A DNA stretch of 53,323 bases from Butyrivibrio sp. (GCF_015056685.1 NZ_SVFW01000027.1:1-53323), one strand, 5' to 3'. Shown: positions 9,084 through 17,165, counted from the first letter of the stretch. Notes: generated by a model not told the origin, from the sequence alone. Made by a program: numbers and translations.

Positions 9084-10727
9084 TCAAAACCTTTCCACAT
9101 ATTTCATGAAATGCTCACGAAGTTTTTCATCACACACATACAAATATGTTCCCCTGATTCCCCTTGTCATGAGAACGTAATAGATATTTCTGATGTATAG
9201 ATCAAGTTCTTCGTCCGTCGCGGACTGCTTTCCACGTTTATCGTAATAGTTTGATCTATCAACATATATCTTGTGACGAACATCATCATATTTAATGTCT
9301 TTTCCCAGAATAACAAATGCATAATTAAGGTCATATCCTGCACTGGTATGAATGCATCCCACTTCATCAAGAGCACCATCACTGTTTATCCAGTTATTAA
9401 GGCAGTGATTCCATCTCTTGCTGATTCCTTCAATCTCGATATCATAAGCAGTTTTATCATTCTTGGTCTTCCATTCCCATGCGTACCCTGCCAGCATTCT
9501 ACAGAGTTCCATATCATTTTCTTTAACATACAGCTCCCTGTTAAAGGTTCCAAAATCAGTAAAGATCTTGAAATCGTAATCCGTAAAAGTCTTCTTTGGA
9601 ACATCAACATCATGAAGAATATCATTTACATAGTTTATGTACTCTTCGCCGCCTTTTACACGCATCTGCATCTTTAAGAAATGCGCCACATACGCACCAA
9701 TACGATTTCTCCTACCAAGCTCAAGTTTGACCTTATTCTCAAAAACTTCAATCGTTGTGCCTGAAGGTCCGGACAACTGATCAGGATCAAAAAAGAACAC
9801 GGGCGTCTTTGCAATCTTAAGAACCCAGTCAAGCTCTGTAGCATCACTTGGAAGTCCAAGTTTTTTATTATTGTTATCGTACGCCTGATACCCCACAATG
9901 CTGCGCCTTACCTGAAGTTTCTGCGCCTCATCTACAAACAGAATATCCCAGGAACCCTCTTTCACAGCATCAGATGCACCTATAACATCCTTTGAAGCCA
10001 AACCTTCAATCTTTTTGAAAAGGCCTCTCAAGGTTGCTCTCAGTGATGTCTGAGGGATGATAAGTCCCATCTTCATACTACGGAACGGATATTCATGAGT
10101 CTTTTCATCCTGATAGTCCCTTAAATACTTCATAAGATAAACTGCTACAATCGTCTTGCCGGTGCCGGGGCGTCCCTCCACAACAATTGGCAGCTTTTTC
10201 CCTGAACGTATCTCATAAATAATGTCATCCGCTAACTGCTTCTGATCCTTATTTAGTTCTTTAAATGGTGAATACTTGTAGAACTCGCTATTTTTTATCT
10301 GCTCAAGAGTATGCTCAGCGAGATTGAATGACCTGAGTTCATTCCATAACTCTTCAAAGGTATCGTCATAGTCCGGCTTCCTAAAATAATTCTTATTGGC
10401 GATACCATCATTTTTATTTGTGATTATGAATTTACCATCTGCAGATACAAACTGAATAAGTTTGGACTCATAGTCAAAAGTAACAGACTGATTAAATCTG
10501 TCAGAATATATAAAATGAACCTGATTAAACTCACGTTTTTCCTGATTGTTATAATGCTGCTTCATTCTTTCGGCAACATTCGTAGACTCGCCGATGTATA
10601 CCTTTTTTTCATTCTCCAGAATATACAGCATTGGCCAGTTATTAAGATAATCATCATTCCCATAATTATCACTGGGGAATTTTCGATTTGTAATTATGTA
10701 AAGATTATCCTTAGTAGTATCCATCAT
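9084..10727 (-). CDS. GIY-YIG/DUF2075 ATPase (Schlafen-like helicase fold)
   Basis: A 547-residue fusion. Residues ~30-60 (MLYILENEKKVYIGESTNVAERMKQHY) are a compact GIY-YIG nuclease domain. From ~165 comes the DUF2075 P-loop NTPase with superfamily 1 features: Walker A VEGRPGTGKT near residue 187, Walker B DILFVDEAQ near 262, a glutamine-containing motif FDPDQLSGPSG, and the C-terminal VLMTRGIRGTYLY motif VI. Such proteins are predicted nucleic-acid translocases. It is followed by the MazG-like gene 6 bp on. Start ATG has GGAG seven bases upstream. Confidence 0.85.
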   Translation of the reverse strand: MMDTTKDNLYIITNRKFPSDNYGNDDYLNNWPMLYILENEKKVYIGESTNVAERMKQHYNNQEKREFNQVHFIYSDRFNQSVTFDYESKLIQFVSADGKFIITNKNDGIANKNYFRKPDYDDTFEELWNELRSFNLAEHTLEQIKNSEFYKYSPFKELNKDQKQLADDIIYEIRSGKKLPIVVEGRPGTGKTIVAVYLMKYLRDYQDEKTHEYPFRSMKMGLIIPQTSLRATLRGLFKKIEGLASKDVIGASDAVKEGSWDILFVDEAQKLQVRRSIVGYQAYDNNNKKLGLPSDATELDWVLKIAKTPVFFFDPDQLSGPSGTTIEVFENKVKLELGRRNRIGAYVAHFLKMQMRVKGGEEYINYVNDILHDVDVPKKTFTDYDFKIFTDFGTFNRELYVKENDMELCRMLAGYAWEWKTKNDKTAYDIEIEGISKRWNHCLNNWINSDGALDEVGCIHTSAGYDLNYAFVILGKDIKYDDVRHKIYVDRSNYYDKRGKQSATDEELDLYIRNIYYVLMTRGIRGTYLYVCDEKLREHFMKYVERF

Positions 10728-10972
10728 ATAGTCGCTCCAAGCAGGTATTATCTACAACAGTTACAATCAGTATACTACATTTTTACTATTCCTTAGCAGT
10801 TGTGCTTGTCTTTGCTTCATAATTCTTTCATAACATTTTTAATTTCAGTTAAAGTACAAGTCATAATATAAAACCATCAAGAAGAACACAACTTCTTGAC
10901 CCAAACAAAACAATACTTTTTCATAACACACATACCTTCGGAGAATATCCGAAGGTTCCTCCCTAAAACAAC

Positions 10973-11019
10973 GCCGCTATGTTTCCTCATTCAGGAAATA
11001 TAGCGGCTTCATTTTTTCT
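10973..11019 (+). terminator. Strong hairpin with T-run, probable terminator
   Basis: GCCGCTAT pairs with ATAGCGGC and the stem continues inward (TTTCCT/AGGAAA); TTCATTTTTTC follows on the plus strand. Neighbouring genes are on the minus strand, so it blocks plus-strand transcription into them or acts both ways. Confidence 0.6.
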
Positions 11020-11103
11020 ATTATTTAATTCAAATACCTGCATATATAAATCTTACAGTAAATTAGTTATTTTCGGGTATTAGTATTAGGATTAACTTGA
11101 AAG

Positions 11104-11142
11104 AGTAAAAAATAGAGGGCATAAGTAGTGTACTCAGCCCTC
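11104..11142 (-). terminator. Rho-independent terminator of the exported protein gene
   Basis: On the minus strand GAGGGC pairs with GCCCTC and is followed by TATTTTTTACT, 20 bp after the stop codon at 11162. Confidence 0.75.
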
Positions 11143-11161
11143 CATTAGTATACCTATTAAA

Positions 11162-11638
11162 TTACTTGGCTATTCTTCCTTCAGCCTTTCCATAATCATT
11201 ATAATGCTTAAGTAACTTATCTCCATCAGCTCCAATTGCAGTCTGTAAATCAGCATTGTTTATGTAATATACATATGCATTGAACTCACTACTATTACCT
11301 TTATATGTTTTAAGTGCCTCAAGCGCTGCATCGACAGTTGTCTTGGTTGTGGTATTTGCTACCGCAGTAGTTGATTTTGCTGCTGTTGTCTGACTTGAAG
11401 AATCCAACGAAACCGGATTACACTTTGAACATGCTCTATAACCTTTATCGATAGCACTCTGAAGAGTGGTTTCTATTTTGCTTCTTCGCAAACTACTACA
11501 TCCTGACGAATGATAGCACTCACCTGTCTTGGTGATATAAACAACAGTATCTCCACTAGCAGCATATACAGTACTTGTCTGAATACCAAAGCTTACAAGA
11601 ATTGCAAATGTAATGATTATTGTTCTCAATTTCTTCAT
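11162..11638 (-). CDS. Exported protein with Ada-like Cys site and C-terminal repeat domain
   Basis: A 158-residue exported protein. Residues 1-27 are a signal peptide ending in VYAA. Then comes VYITKTGECYHSSGCSSLRRSKIE followed by GYRACSKCNP, the cysteine-rich module often found at the ends of secreted nucleases and surface proteins (four cysteines/histidines able to hold one metal, as in the Ada N-terminus). A Thr/Ser/Ala-rich linker leads to a C-terminal domain like FNAYVYYINNADLQTAIG, seen in surface proteins of Firmicutes as a repeated ~45-residue unit. No enzyme domain is present. An AGAGG site supports the ATG at 11638 over the GTG before it. Confidence 0.65.
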   Translation of the reverse strand: MKKLRTIIITFAILVSFGIQTSTVYAASGDTVVYITKTGECYHSSGCSSLRRSKIETTLQSAIDKGYRACSKCNPVSLDSSSQTTAAKSTTAVANTTTKTTVDAALEALKTYKGNSSEFNAYVYYINNADLQTAIGADGDKLLKHYNDYGKAEGRIAK

Positions 11639-11662
11639 CACTATACCTCTTTTCTTTTATGA

Positions 11663-12826
11663 TCAAAATATATTAGTAGTAATCTCTGTAGCTTCTTGTG
11701 TACTCAAGTCATCAACACTGGATATTGCAGTTAATGTATAATCATCCTTTTGAAATACTATAGAAAAATACTTTATTCCTAAATCCAGCGCTTTTACCTG
11801 CGTGCCAAGATCAACTGCCAAACTCTGCAAATCAGCATTTTCAAATGTATCTGAAACAAGCGTGATATTGCAATCCAACTCACCTTCTGCTCCAGCAACA
11901 TCAATCATATATATGTCGCTATTTTTATACTCATTGGGAATAATTGAATCAACTTGTTGTTTTATTGGCTCAACTACAGATTCATCAGCCATAGTAATTT
12001 GAACAGCAAGAGTGCCATCATCATTTACTGTATACATTGTTGAACCTGCATCATCACCAACCTCATAAGTTCCATCAGCACCTTTTGTCAATGCAATGTC
12101 TTTCTGAACAAATCCCATTCCATTAGAATATACACCTTTATTATCCACATCATCGTAAATGATAACATGATACTTGGAATCACTATTTTTCTTCACGAAG
12201 TTAGTATACCAATCTGCCAACATTTCTTCAGAACAGTCATCTTTATTTGCATGGCAAACTGTTATAGTGCCAATCTTATTCTTGCCACTACCACTCATCA
12301 TATCTACAATTTCAGCATTATCATAAATATGAGTTTCTTTTGTCTCTTCAATCTGAGTATTATTAGTTGTTGTTTGTGTATCTGTAGTCTGATTATTGTT
12401 TGATCCCAAAACAAATATCAGTAACCAAAACATTACTGTCACAGCTATTTTTATCTTGATATCCCAAGTATTCTTTTTGCGCCAGATCAAGACCATTACA
12501 GGTGCAGGGAAAAAACATATCCAGCCAAGAACCCACCAAATTGTGTTTTTCTTTTTAGGAACCTCATTTGCTTCAGATTCAGGATACCAGGTGTGCCCGC
12601 AATCTTGGCAAAATCCTACGGTCCTATGAACAATTTGCTTCGCATTTTTTCCACGAATTTCTCCCTGGTTTTCACGAGTAAACTTGATACTAGAACTTCC
12701 ACACTTTGGGCAGCCTTTTTTATTCAACTGCTCTTGCTCCTTTTTCATCTCAAGAGAAATGTGGGTACCACAAAACTCACAAGTTGTGCTGTCTCCAATC
12801 TCAGCGCCGCAACTTGGACACTTCAT
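11663..12826 (-). CDS. Zinc-ribbon membrane protein
   Basis: A 387-residue protein. The N-terminus has two zinc ribbons: CPSCG/CEFCG at residues 3-19 and CPKCG/CQDCG at ~39-77. Two hydrophobic segments follow (TIWWVLGWICFFPAPVMVLIW and IAVTVMFWLLIFVLG, ~95-145). The remaining ~230 residues, acidic and probably outside the cell, have no recognisable domain. Genes of this layout are common in gut and rumen Lachnospiraceae and have no assigned function. AGGAGG precedes the ATG. It ends 21 bp before the exported Cys-motif protein, so the two are probably co-transcribed. Confidence 0.65.
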   Translation of the reverse strand: MKCPSCGAEIGDSTTCEFCGTHISLEMKKEQEQLNKKGCPKCGSSSIKFTRENQGEIRGKNAKQIVHRTVGFCQDCGHTWYPESEANEVPKKKNTIWWVLGWICFFPAPVMVLIWRKKNTWDIKIKIAVTVMFWLLIFVLGSNNNQTTDTQTTTNNTQIEETKETHIYDNAEIVDMMSGSGKNKIGTITVCHANKDDCSEEMLADWYTNFVKKNSDSKYHVIIYDDVDNKGVYSNGMGFVQKDIALTKGADGTYEVGDDAGSTMYTVNDDGTLAVQITMADESVVEPIKQQVDSIIPNEYKNSDIYMIDVAGAEGELDCNITLVSDTFENADLQSLAVDLGTQVKALDLGIKYFSIVFQKDDYTLTAISSVDDLSTQEATEITTNIF

Positions 12827-12922
12827 TTTTTAAGACCTCCTTATTATTAGTCACATAAGCTATTTTATCACTTTAATCATTATTGGAAGCAGTTTTTCAC
12901 TCTCTAGAATCTTTCCGTGGCA

Positions 12923-12952
12923 TTAAAAATGGGACAGTTTCATGCTATCCCA
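12923..12952 (-). terminator. Terminator of the Ltp-family gene
   Basis: On the minus strand TGGGATA pairs with TGTCCCA and is followed by TTTTTAATG, 17 bp after the stop codon. Confidence 0.7.
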
Positions 12953-12968
12953 TTCATAATCTCAAAAA

Positions 12969-13538
12969 TTAGTAGCCATTTGCTGTAACACCATATTCAG
13001 CTTGTTCTGCAGAAAAGCCTTCAAAAGTCAATTGATCTATAAGACCTGATTTTGAAAATGACATCAATTTTAAGTACTCAGCCGCTTTTTCCTTAGCTTG
13101 TTCATTCCAATCAGCTCCGCAATTGTCTACGCCATATTTTGCTTCTTCTGTCGTATAACCCTCAAATTCAAGTTGCTCTTGCAGCCCTTTTGCAGAAAAA
13201 GCCATTAGTTTCAGGTATTCTTTAGCTTTCTTTAAAGCCTGCGCGTTCCAATCGGCTCCGCAATTATCTGCGCCATATTTTGCTTCTTCTTCAGTATACC
13301 CTTCAAATATCAACTGATCTACAAGTCCGTCATGTGAAAAAGCCATCATCTTAAGATATGTCTTAGCTTTGCTAAGAGCATTCTTTTGTCCAGTTGTTAC
13401 CGCGCTGGCAGTTGAAATCGTCATAAACTCTACCGATGATGTTGCATCATATCCTGCGGCCAAAGATGTAATAGCTCCATTCTGAACAAATAGAATTCCA
13501 CAAAGAATGATACCAAAAATTGTTCTCTTAATTGCCAT
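12969..13538 (-). CDS. Exported protein with three Ltp-family repeats
   Basis: A 189-residue exported protein. A signal peptide (residues 1-28, ending SLAAG) lacks a lipobox cysteine. Three repeats of about 46 residues follow at ~52, ~98 and ~146, each reading AKxYLKxMAFSxxGLxxQLxFEGYTxEEAKYG, the PF07553 (host cell surface-exposed lipoprotein) repeat. In the Streptococcus phage TP-J34 protein Ltp, repeats of this family block injection of foreign phage DNA; in most bacteria the role is unknown. The gene has its own leader with a GEMM-type riboswitch and terminator about 75 bp upstream of the ATG, and its own terminator, so expression should follow cyclic dinucleotide levels. Confidence 0.8.
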   Translation of the reverse strand: MAIKRTIFGIILCGILFVQNGAITSLAAGYDATSSVEFMTISTASAVTTGQKNALSKAKTYLKMMAFSHDGLVDQLIFEGYTEEEAKYGADNCGADWNAQALKKAKEYLKLMAFSAKGLQEQLEFEGYTTEEAKYGVDNCGADWNEQAKEKAAEYLKLMSFSKSGLIDQLTFEGFSAEQAEYGVTANGY

Positions 13539-13613
13539 GCGCGCCTCCTTTTCACTTTACACAGTTACTGCCAAATGTTTCAAGATATCGCAATTGCATA
13601 TAAATGTTTTCAA

Positions 13614-13640
13614 AGAAAAAACACTGCCATGCCAGCAGTG
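13614..13640 (-). terminator. Riboswitch expression-platform terminator
   Basis: On the minus strand CACTGC-TGGCAT-GGCAGTG forms a tight stem followed by TTTTTT, 15 bases after the aptamer and before the start codon of the Ltp-family gene. This is the expected switching element. Confidence 0.8.
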
Positions 13641-13654
13641 CTCATTCATATCTT

Positions 13655-13725
13655 CCGCAACTGGCTAACTTAATTTCAAGTCCCTATAGCTTTGTGTCGC
13701 CGGATCACTCCGGTTTTACCTTTTA
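13655..13725 (-). promoter_or_regulatory. GEMM-I (cyclic di-GMP class) riboswitch
   Basis: Minus-strand RNA contains, in order: AAAGGTAAAACC; a CCGGA-GTGA-TCCGG stem with a GNRA tetraloop; the conserved CGACACAAAGCTATAGGG block; an ACTT/AAGT stem; and TAGCCAGTTGC. This is the order and consensus of the GEMM-I aptamer: P1b with GNRA loop, CAAAGC core, and the GCCAGTTGCC-like 3' half with the receptor for the loop. A TATAAT at 13744-13749 lies at a suitable distance upstream. The aptamer is followed at once by a terminator, so it controls the Ltp-family gene by attenuation. Whether ligand turns it on or off, and c-di-GMP versus cGAMP preference, cannot be settled by eye. Confidence 0.8.
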
Positions 13726-13814
13726 TATTTTCTTGTGATTGTCATTATATCTTGTACTTGTAATTATTAAAACAAACTTTGAATTAAAATATTATAAAAC
13801 AACTATAATCTCTT

Positions 13815-13842
13815 AGGTGGTATAAAACCACTCTCACTCTCC
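13815..13842 (-). terminator. Hairpin downstream of rhodanese
   Basis: GTGGTATAAAACCAC stem with flanking CTCTCACTCTCC, the same sequence as at 16232-16260. It probably ends the phosphoesterase-rhodanese transcript; the T-run is weaker than in the second copy. Confidence 0.4.
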
Positions 13843-13878
13843 AAATTCACACCATTATCCACATTTTTTATACAGAGT

Positions 13879-14154
13879 TTAGTCCCACGTAACTACTTCT
13901 CCGGTTCAATCTATGATTCCGCCAAACTCATACACATTGGTGTAACCCATATCTGCAAGCTTCTGTGATGCCTGCTTGCTACGATTACCACTTCGGCAAT
14001 ATATAAGTATTATCTGGTCAAGATCTGGAAGTTCCGCCGGCTGCTCAGTTCCAATTTCCTCATTGGGAATCAGGATTGCTCCCGGTATATGACCAGCTGC
14101 ATATTCATCCGTTCTACGAACATCAACAACGATATGATCATCGTCTTTTCCCAT
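13879..14154 (-). pseudogene. Rhodanese-domain protein with Trp-to-stop change
   Basis: Single rhodanese domain: HIVVDVRRTDEYAAGHIPGAILIPNEEIG, then the catalytic loop YCRSGNRS with the active-site cysteine, and YEFGGIID. At 13906-13908 a TGA stands exactly where the family has tryptophan (GGIIDW-TGEVV); reading on gives TGEVVTWD and then TAA at 13879. So the natural end has been cut by nine codons through one base change, or UGA is read through. I chose the ATG at 14154, which has GGAG eight bases upstream; family members have about 15 more residues before DDDHIVVDVR, so the N-terminus also looks short. It follows the phosphoesterase by 38 bp. Confidence 0.7.
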
Positions 14155-14192
14155 AAAATAGACTCCGTCATAACGTGGCGAAGACGTAAGAA

Positions 14193-14846
14193 TCAATTGC
14201 TTATCCTCTGCAGAATCCCGGCAACATCTACCCCCGGATGTGTAAAGTACATCCGGCAAATCTGTTCCGCAAGATCTTCTGATATTTTCAGTTTCGCAGC
14301 TATTTCTTTGTGAGAAGCTCCCTTGTCAGCAAGCTTCATCGTCTTGGAAATAATAGAGACGATATTTTCCGGAAGAGAACTGGTACTGCCCTCGACCTTT
14401 ATGATTTTCTTCTCAAAATAGAAATCATACTTTCCACAGATATCAAGAATTCCATAACTCACTTCCTGATCAGGTTTTCTTTTCCCACAGCACCCAGGGT
14501 TGAACCAAATCTGTCCATGCTTTTTCTCAACTAGGGAATACTTGTGGCTGTGTCCATAAATAATAATAGGAAGGTCAGCGATATAATCATCGATTTTTCC
14601 TTTGTTATGGATCACATAGATCTTATTACCTTCAAATTCAAGAAGTGCTTTCTCAGGGAGGTACACTGCCCAATCCTTGTCAGCATTTCCTCTTACTGCA
14701 GTGACCGGTGCAATCTTTTCCAGCTCATCGAGCACTTCCTTCTTGTCGATATCCCCTGCATGAATTATGTGATCAACACCCTGCAGACCTTCTATCACTT
14801 CTCTCCTGAGAAGTCCATGAGTATCAGATACAATTCCTATTCTCAT
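14193..14846 (-). CDS. YfcE/MJ0936-type metallophosphoesterase
   Basis: A 217-residue cytoplasmic phosphodiesterase. All metal-site motifs are visible: IVSDTHG at residues 5-11, HAGDID near 30, VRGNAD near 52, IIYGHSHKY near 94 and NPGCCGKRK near 115. Members hydrolyse phosphodiesters with two metal ions; the natural substrate is unknown. The last ~55 residues (GASHKEIAAKLKISEDLAEQICRMYFTHPGVDVAGILQRI) form a winged-helix-like tail present in some Firmicutes members. Upstream of the rhodanese gene on the same strand. Confidence 0.85.
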   Translation of the reverse strand: MRIGIVSDTHGLLRREVIEGLQGVDHIIHAGDIDKKEVLDELEKIAPVTAVRGNADKDWAVYLPEKALLEFEGNKIYVIHNKGKIDDYIADLPIIIYGHSHKYSLVEKKHGQIWFNPGCCGKRKPDQEVSYGILDICGKYDFYFEKKIIKVEGSTSSLPENIVSIISKTMKLADKGASHKEIAAKLKISEDLAEQICRMYFTHPGVDVAGILQRISN

Positions 14847-14984
14847 TGTTCATCTCCGTTTTAATATTGGTATATCCATTCTTCTAATCCCAGTTATAAA
14901 TCATCCTGATGCCATCTTCGTCCTTTACTAAAACATTCTTTTTTATAATTATAATTAATTCCAATTGTCTTTGCTTCGTTTTCT

Positions 14985-15218
14985 CTATTTGCTCTTATCT
15001 ATTTGTTTCAGTTTCTTTTCCTGATTGCTGATCTTGTTGAGCAGCTGCTGAATCAACTCTTGCAGTAGCACTGTAATTGTAAGAAGCAGTGCTAATAATG
15101 TGGCCACAACTTTCAACAATATCCTTTTTATCTTTACCTGATATTTTTCTTTATTCTTCAAATAATGTCTCACTGCAACAATGATTATTGCAAGAAATAA
15201 TTCAAAAATAGCTAACAT
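14985..15218 (-). CDS. Small membrane protein with coiled-coil tail
   Basis: 77 residues: an N-terminal hydrophobic helix (MLAIFELFLAIIIVAV), a basic stretch, a second hydrophobic helix (LLKVVATLLALLLTITVLL) running into a charged C-terminus (ISNQEKKLKQIDKSK). The ATG at 15218 is preferred because the nine codons of the longer reading are the ribosome site itself (AAAGGCGGTGG). No family recognised. Confidence 0.5.
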   Translation of the reverse strand: MLAIFELFLAIIIVAVRHYLKNKEKYQVKIKRILLKVVATLLALLLTITVLLQELIQQLLNKISNQEKKLKQIDKSK

Positions 15219-15293
15219 GTTACCACCGCCTTTCCCAAATGGCACAGGGCGAGAAATGATATATGATCATTCCCCGCCCCAACTATATATCTG

Positions 15294-15830
15294 TTAATCG
15301 ATATCCCCATACCATCCAGGAAGCGTGTAGCCATCCTCTCCCTCAGGAAGTCCAATTACATGAAGTTCATCTGCTGAATACACCCAGCCTTTGCCTGATC
15401 CTGAGTAGTCAGATGAATATGTACCATTCACATCGCCATAGTAGCCTGGCTTCGTATATCCATTGGAGCCTTCAGGAAGTCCTATAACATGTAACTCATC
15501 TGCTGAGTATACCCATCTTTTTCCAGAAGTTGTTGTGCCAGAGCTTTCTCCAACATAGCTTCCAGATTTGCTTCCGCCAGTTGACTTATGATTAGGAACT
15601 CTTCCTTCACCATACTTGCCTGCTGCCTTGATTGCCTCCGGTGTAAGGTTTCCATCAGCTTCGAGTTCATCCAGCCATTTTTCCGTAAACTCTTTTTCCT
15701 GCTGTTCTCTCTTTGCGCGCAGATTCTCGTAGTATTCCTGCCAGTCATACGCCCGTGCCGGAATGGTTGTTGCGCCAAGAAGTAATCCCACGATAACGAT
15801 TGTAGTTAATATCATCACTATTTTTCTCAT
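15294..15830 (-). CDS. Exported protein with duplicated YSADELHVIGLPEG module
   Basis: 178 residues. Signal peptide at 1-27 (hydrophobic core then IPARAYDW). A charged helical part with LDELEADGNLTPEAIKAAGKYGEGRVP follows, then a Gly/Ser-rich linker, then two near-identical 31-residue modules, W-VYSADELHVIGLPEG-xxGYTxPGxYGD, separated by a short linker. The modules differ at only a few positions, which suggests a recent internal duplication. I do not recognise the domain; aromatic and glycine content suggest an extracellular binding module. The start at 15830 is the Met before the signal peptide. Confidence 0.6.
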   Translation of the reverse strand: MRKIVMILTTIVIVGLLLGATTIPARAYDWQEYYENLRAKREQQEKEFTEKWLDELEADGNLTPEAIKAAGKYGEGRVPNHKSTGGSKSGSYVGESSGTTTSGKRWVYSADELHVIGLPEGSNGYTKPGYYGDVNGTYSSDYSGSGKGWVYSADELHVIGLPEGEDGYTLPGWYGDID

Positions 15831-15907
15831 AATTTCTGCATCCTTTCTGAAAAACACAACAGTTGCATCCCCAGCAATCTCTTTATCATCCAGCGTTCTC
15901 GTCACTT

Positions 15908-16072
15908 TTATTTTCTCTTGAACAACTGCATTATCAAAAGCGCCGAACAGCTACCTACATACCCGATTCCTGTTAATGCCGATAGAAAAAATATCTTCAG
16001 AACAAGGAACACACCATATAACCCGAGCATTACTGGTGTTAGTGCTATAACCATACAACATATAAGAAACAT
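15908..16072 (-). CDS. Small membrane protein
   Basis: 54 residues with two hydrophobic segments (MFLICCMVIALTPVMLGLYGVFLVLKIFF and a second with a GIGYVGSCSALLIM core). The ATG at 16072 is preferred: the codons before it are AAGGAAGGTG, a clear ribosome site. Lies 77 bp ahead of the exported repeat protein and may be its partner. Confidence 0.5.
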   Translation of the reverse strand: MFLICCMVIALTPVMLGLYGVFLVLKIFFLSALTGIGYVGSCSALLIMQLFKRK

Positions 16073-16160
16073 GAAATCACCTTCCTTCATTAAAGAATCT
16101 TCTTTTCTATTTATGTGATTTTATGCTAATCGATTATGTGTCCTATAATCACACCTTAAT

Positions 16161-16189
16161 AAAGGACTGCGGTGTTTCTGCAGTCCTTT
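16161..16189. terminator. Hairpin between operons
   Basis: AAAGGACTGC pairs with GCAGTCCTTT across a nine-base loop, a 10-bp perfect stem. T-rich sequence lies on both sides, so it may act in both directions. Confidence 0.5.
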
Positions 16190-16221
16190 AGGTTGATAAT
16201 ATTCTTTTCCTTAATTAGCCA

Positions 16222-16255
16222 TAAAAATAGAGAGTGGCATAAAACCACTCTCACT
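16222..16255 (-). terminator. Terminator of the inositol-phosphatase-family gene
   Basis: On the minus strand GAGAGTGG-TTTTATG-CCACTCTC then TATTTTTATGG, just after the stop codon. Shares its 3' flank with the hairpin at 13815. Confidence 0.75.
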
Positions 16256-16267
16256 CTCCTCTCTTCA

Positions 16268-17038
16268 TCAGTTCTTAAAGCAATCCGGTATTTCTTTTAC
16301 CCCGCGCCCCATACATAGTGCTGATGAAGCGCCTGTGTATGAAAGGGGATTTCCTTCAATGTCTGTCACGCTGCAGCCTGCTTCCTTGGCGATAAGCGCT
16401 GCTGCCGCGTAGTCCCAGATCTGAATCTTCAGTTCAAAGTATAGGCCGCATCTTCCAAGAGCAACACAGCACATATCCCATGCAGCAGTTCCGGATCTTC
16501 GAAGATCGACGCACTGGGGCAGGAGTCTTTTGGCAATGTCAAAAGATCTGTCTCTGTATTCTTCGTAGTAAGGAGCGGTTCCAAAGCATGCGAGCTGATC
16601 AGAAAGTGGTGCCTCTGATGACATTATCTTTTCACCATTCATGTAGGCGCCCTGGCCTGCTGCCGCAGAGAACATCATGTCATCATAGGGATTGTAGACA
16701 ACGGCCATGTATGGCTTTCCATCCTTGAGAAGTCCCACTGATACAACTGAAGGTCTATACGCATAGATGAAATTTGATGTTCCATCTATTGGATCTATAA
16801 CAAAGCAGTATCCGTTTGCCATCTTAGCGGAAAAGACATCCTGCCCATCTTCTTCTCCGAGGAACTCAGCCTCAGGCAGCACCGCCTTCAACTTTTCCAC
16901 AAGGAATCTTTGAACCTTCTCGTCTGTTTCAGTTACAAAATTTGCATGTCCGGACTTTTCCATCACCTTAGGGCGTTTTGCTGTCAGTAGTATATTTCCG
17001 GCCTCTCTTACTATTTCAATAATCTCATCTATTTGCAT
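16268..17038 (-). CDS. suhB: Inositol-monophosphatase-family enzyme
   Basis: 256 residues, standard length for the family. Metal and phosphate motifs are present: FLGEEDG near residue 60, IDPIDGTSNF near 84 and IQIWDYAAAALIAKEAGC near 210. These enzymes dephosphorylate inositol-1-phosphate or related sugar and nucleotide phosphates (3',5'-bisphosphate nucleotidases share the fold), so the substrate is open. The frame stays open about 45 codons upstream of the ATG (DWRSDEKLDYTDNP... up to KDRLKEK) without a proper start codon; that stretch looks like the tail of a lost gene. Confidence 0.8.
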   Translation of the reverse strand: MQIDEIIEIVREAGNILLTAKRPKVMEKSGHANFVTETDEKVQRFLVEKLKAVLPEAEFLGEEDGQDVFSAKMANGYCFVIDPIDGTSNFIYAYRPSVVSVGLLKDGKPYMAVVYNPYDDMMFSAAAGQGAYMNGEKIMSSEAPLSDQLACFGTAPYYEEYRDRSFDIAKRLLPQCVDLRRSGTAAWDMCCVALGRCGLYFELKIQIWDYAAAALIAKEAGCSVTDIEGNPLSYTGASSALCMGRGVKEIPDCFKN

Positions 17039-17165
17039 TTTTTCTTTTAACCTATCCTTCAGATATTCATAGCGGAGTCTCTTTTCCTCTTTTGCAAAAT
17101 GGAAATCTCGTGACTGCTCTGGATTATCGGTGTAATCAAGTTTCTCATCTGATCTCCAATCCTTT

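Larger units (their letters stand above)
10728..11161. other. 434-bp intergenic region with three hairpins
   Basis: No gene is seen. It holds inverted repeats at 10877-10899 (TCAAGAAG arms), 10935-10955 (CCTTCGG/CCGAAGG) and 10973-11007, plus the terminator at 11104-11142. The 5' end of the region should carry the promoter of the DUF2075-MazG pair. Confidence 0.5.

Noticed and set aside
13815..16260. Dispersed mobile repeat from two copies of the GTGG-ATAAAACCAC block
   Set aside because: Both copies sit right after stop codons and fold as terminators; two similar terminators are the simpler reading.
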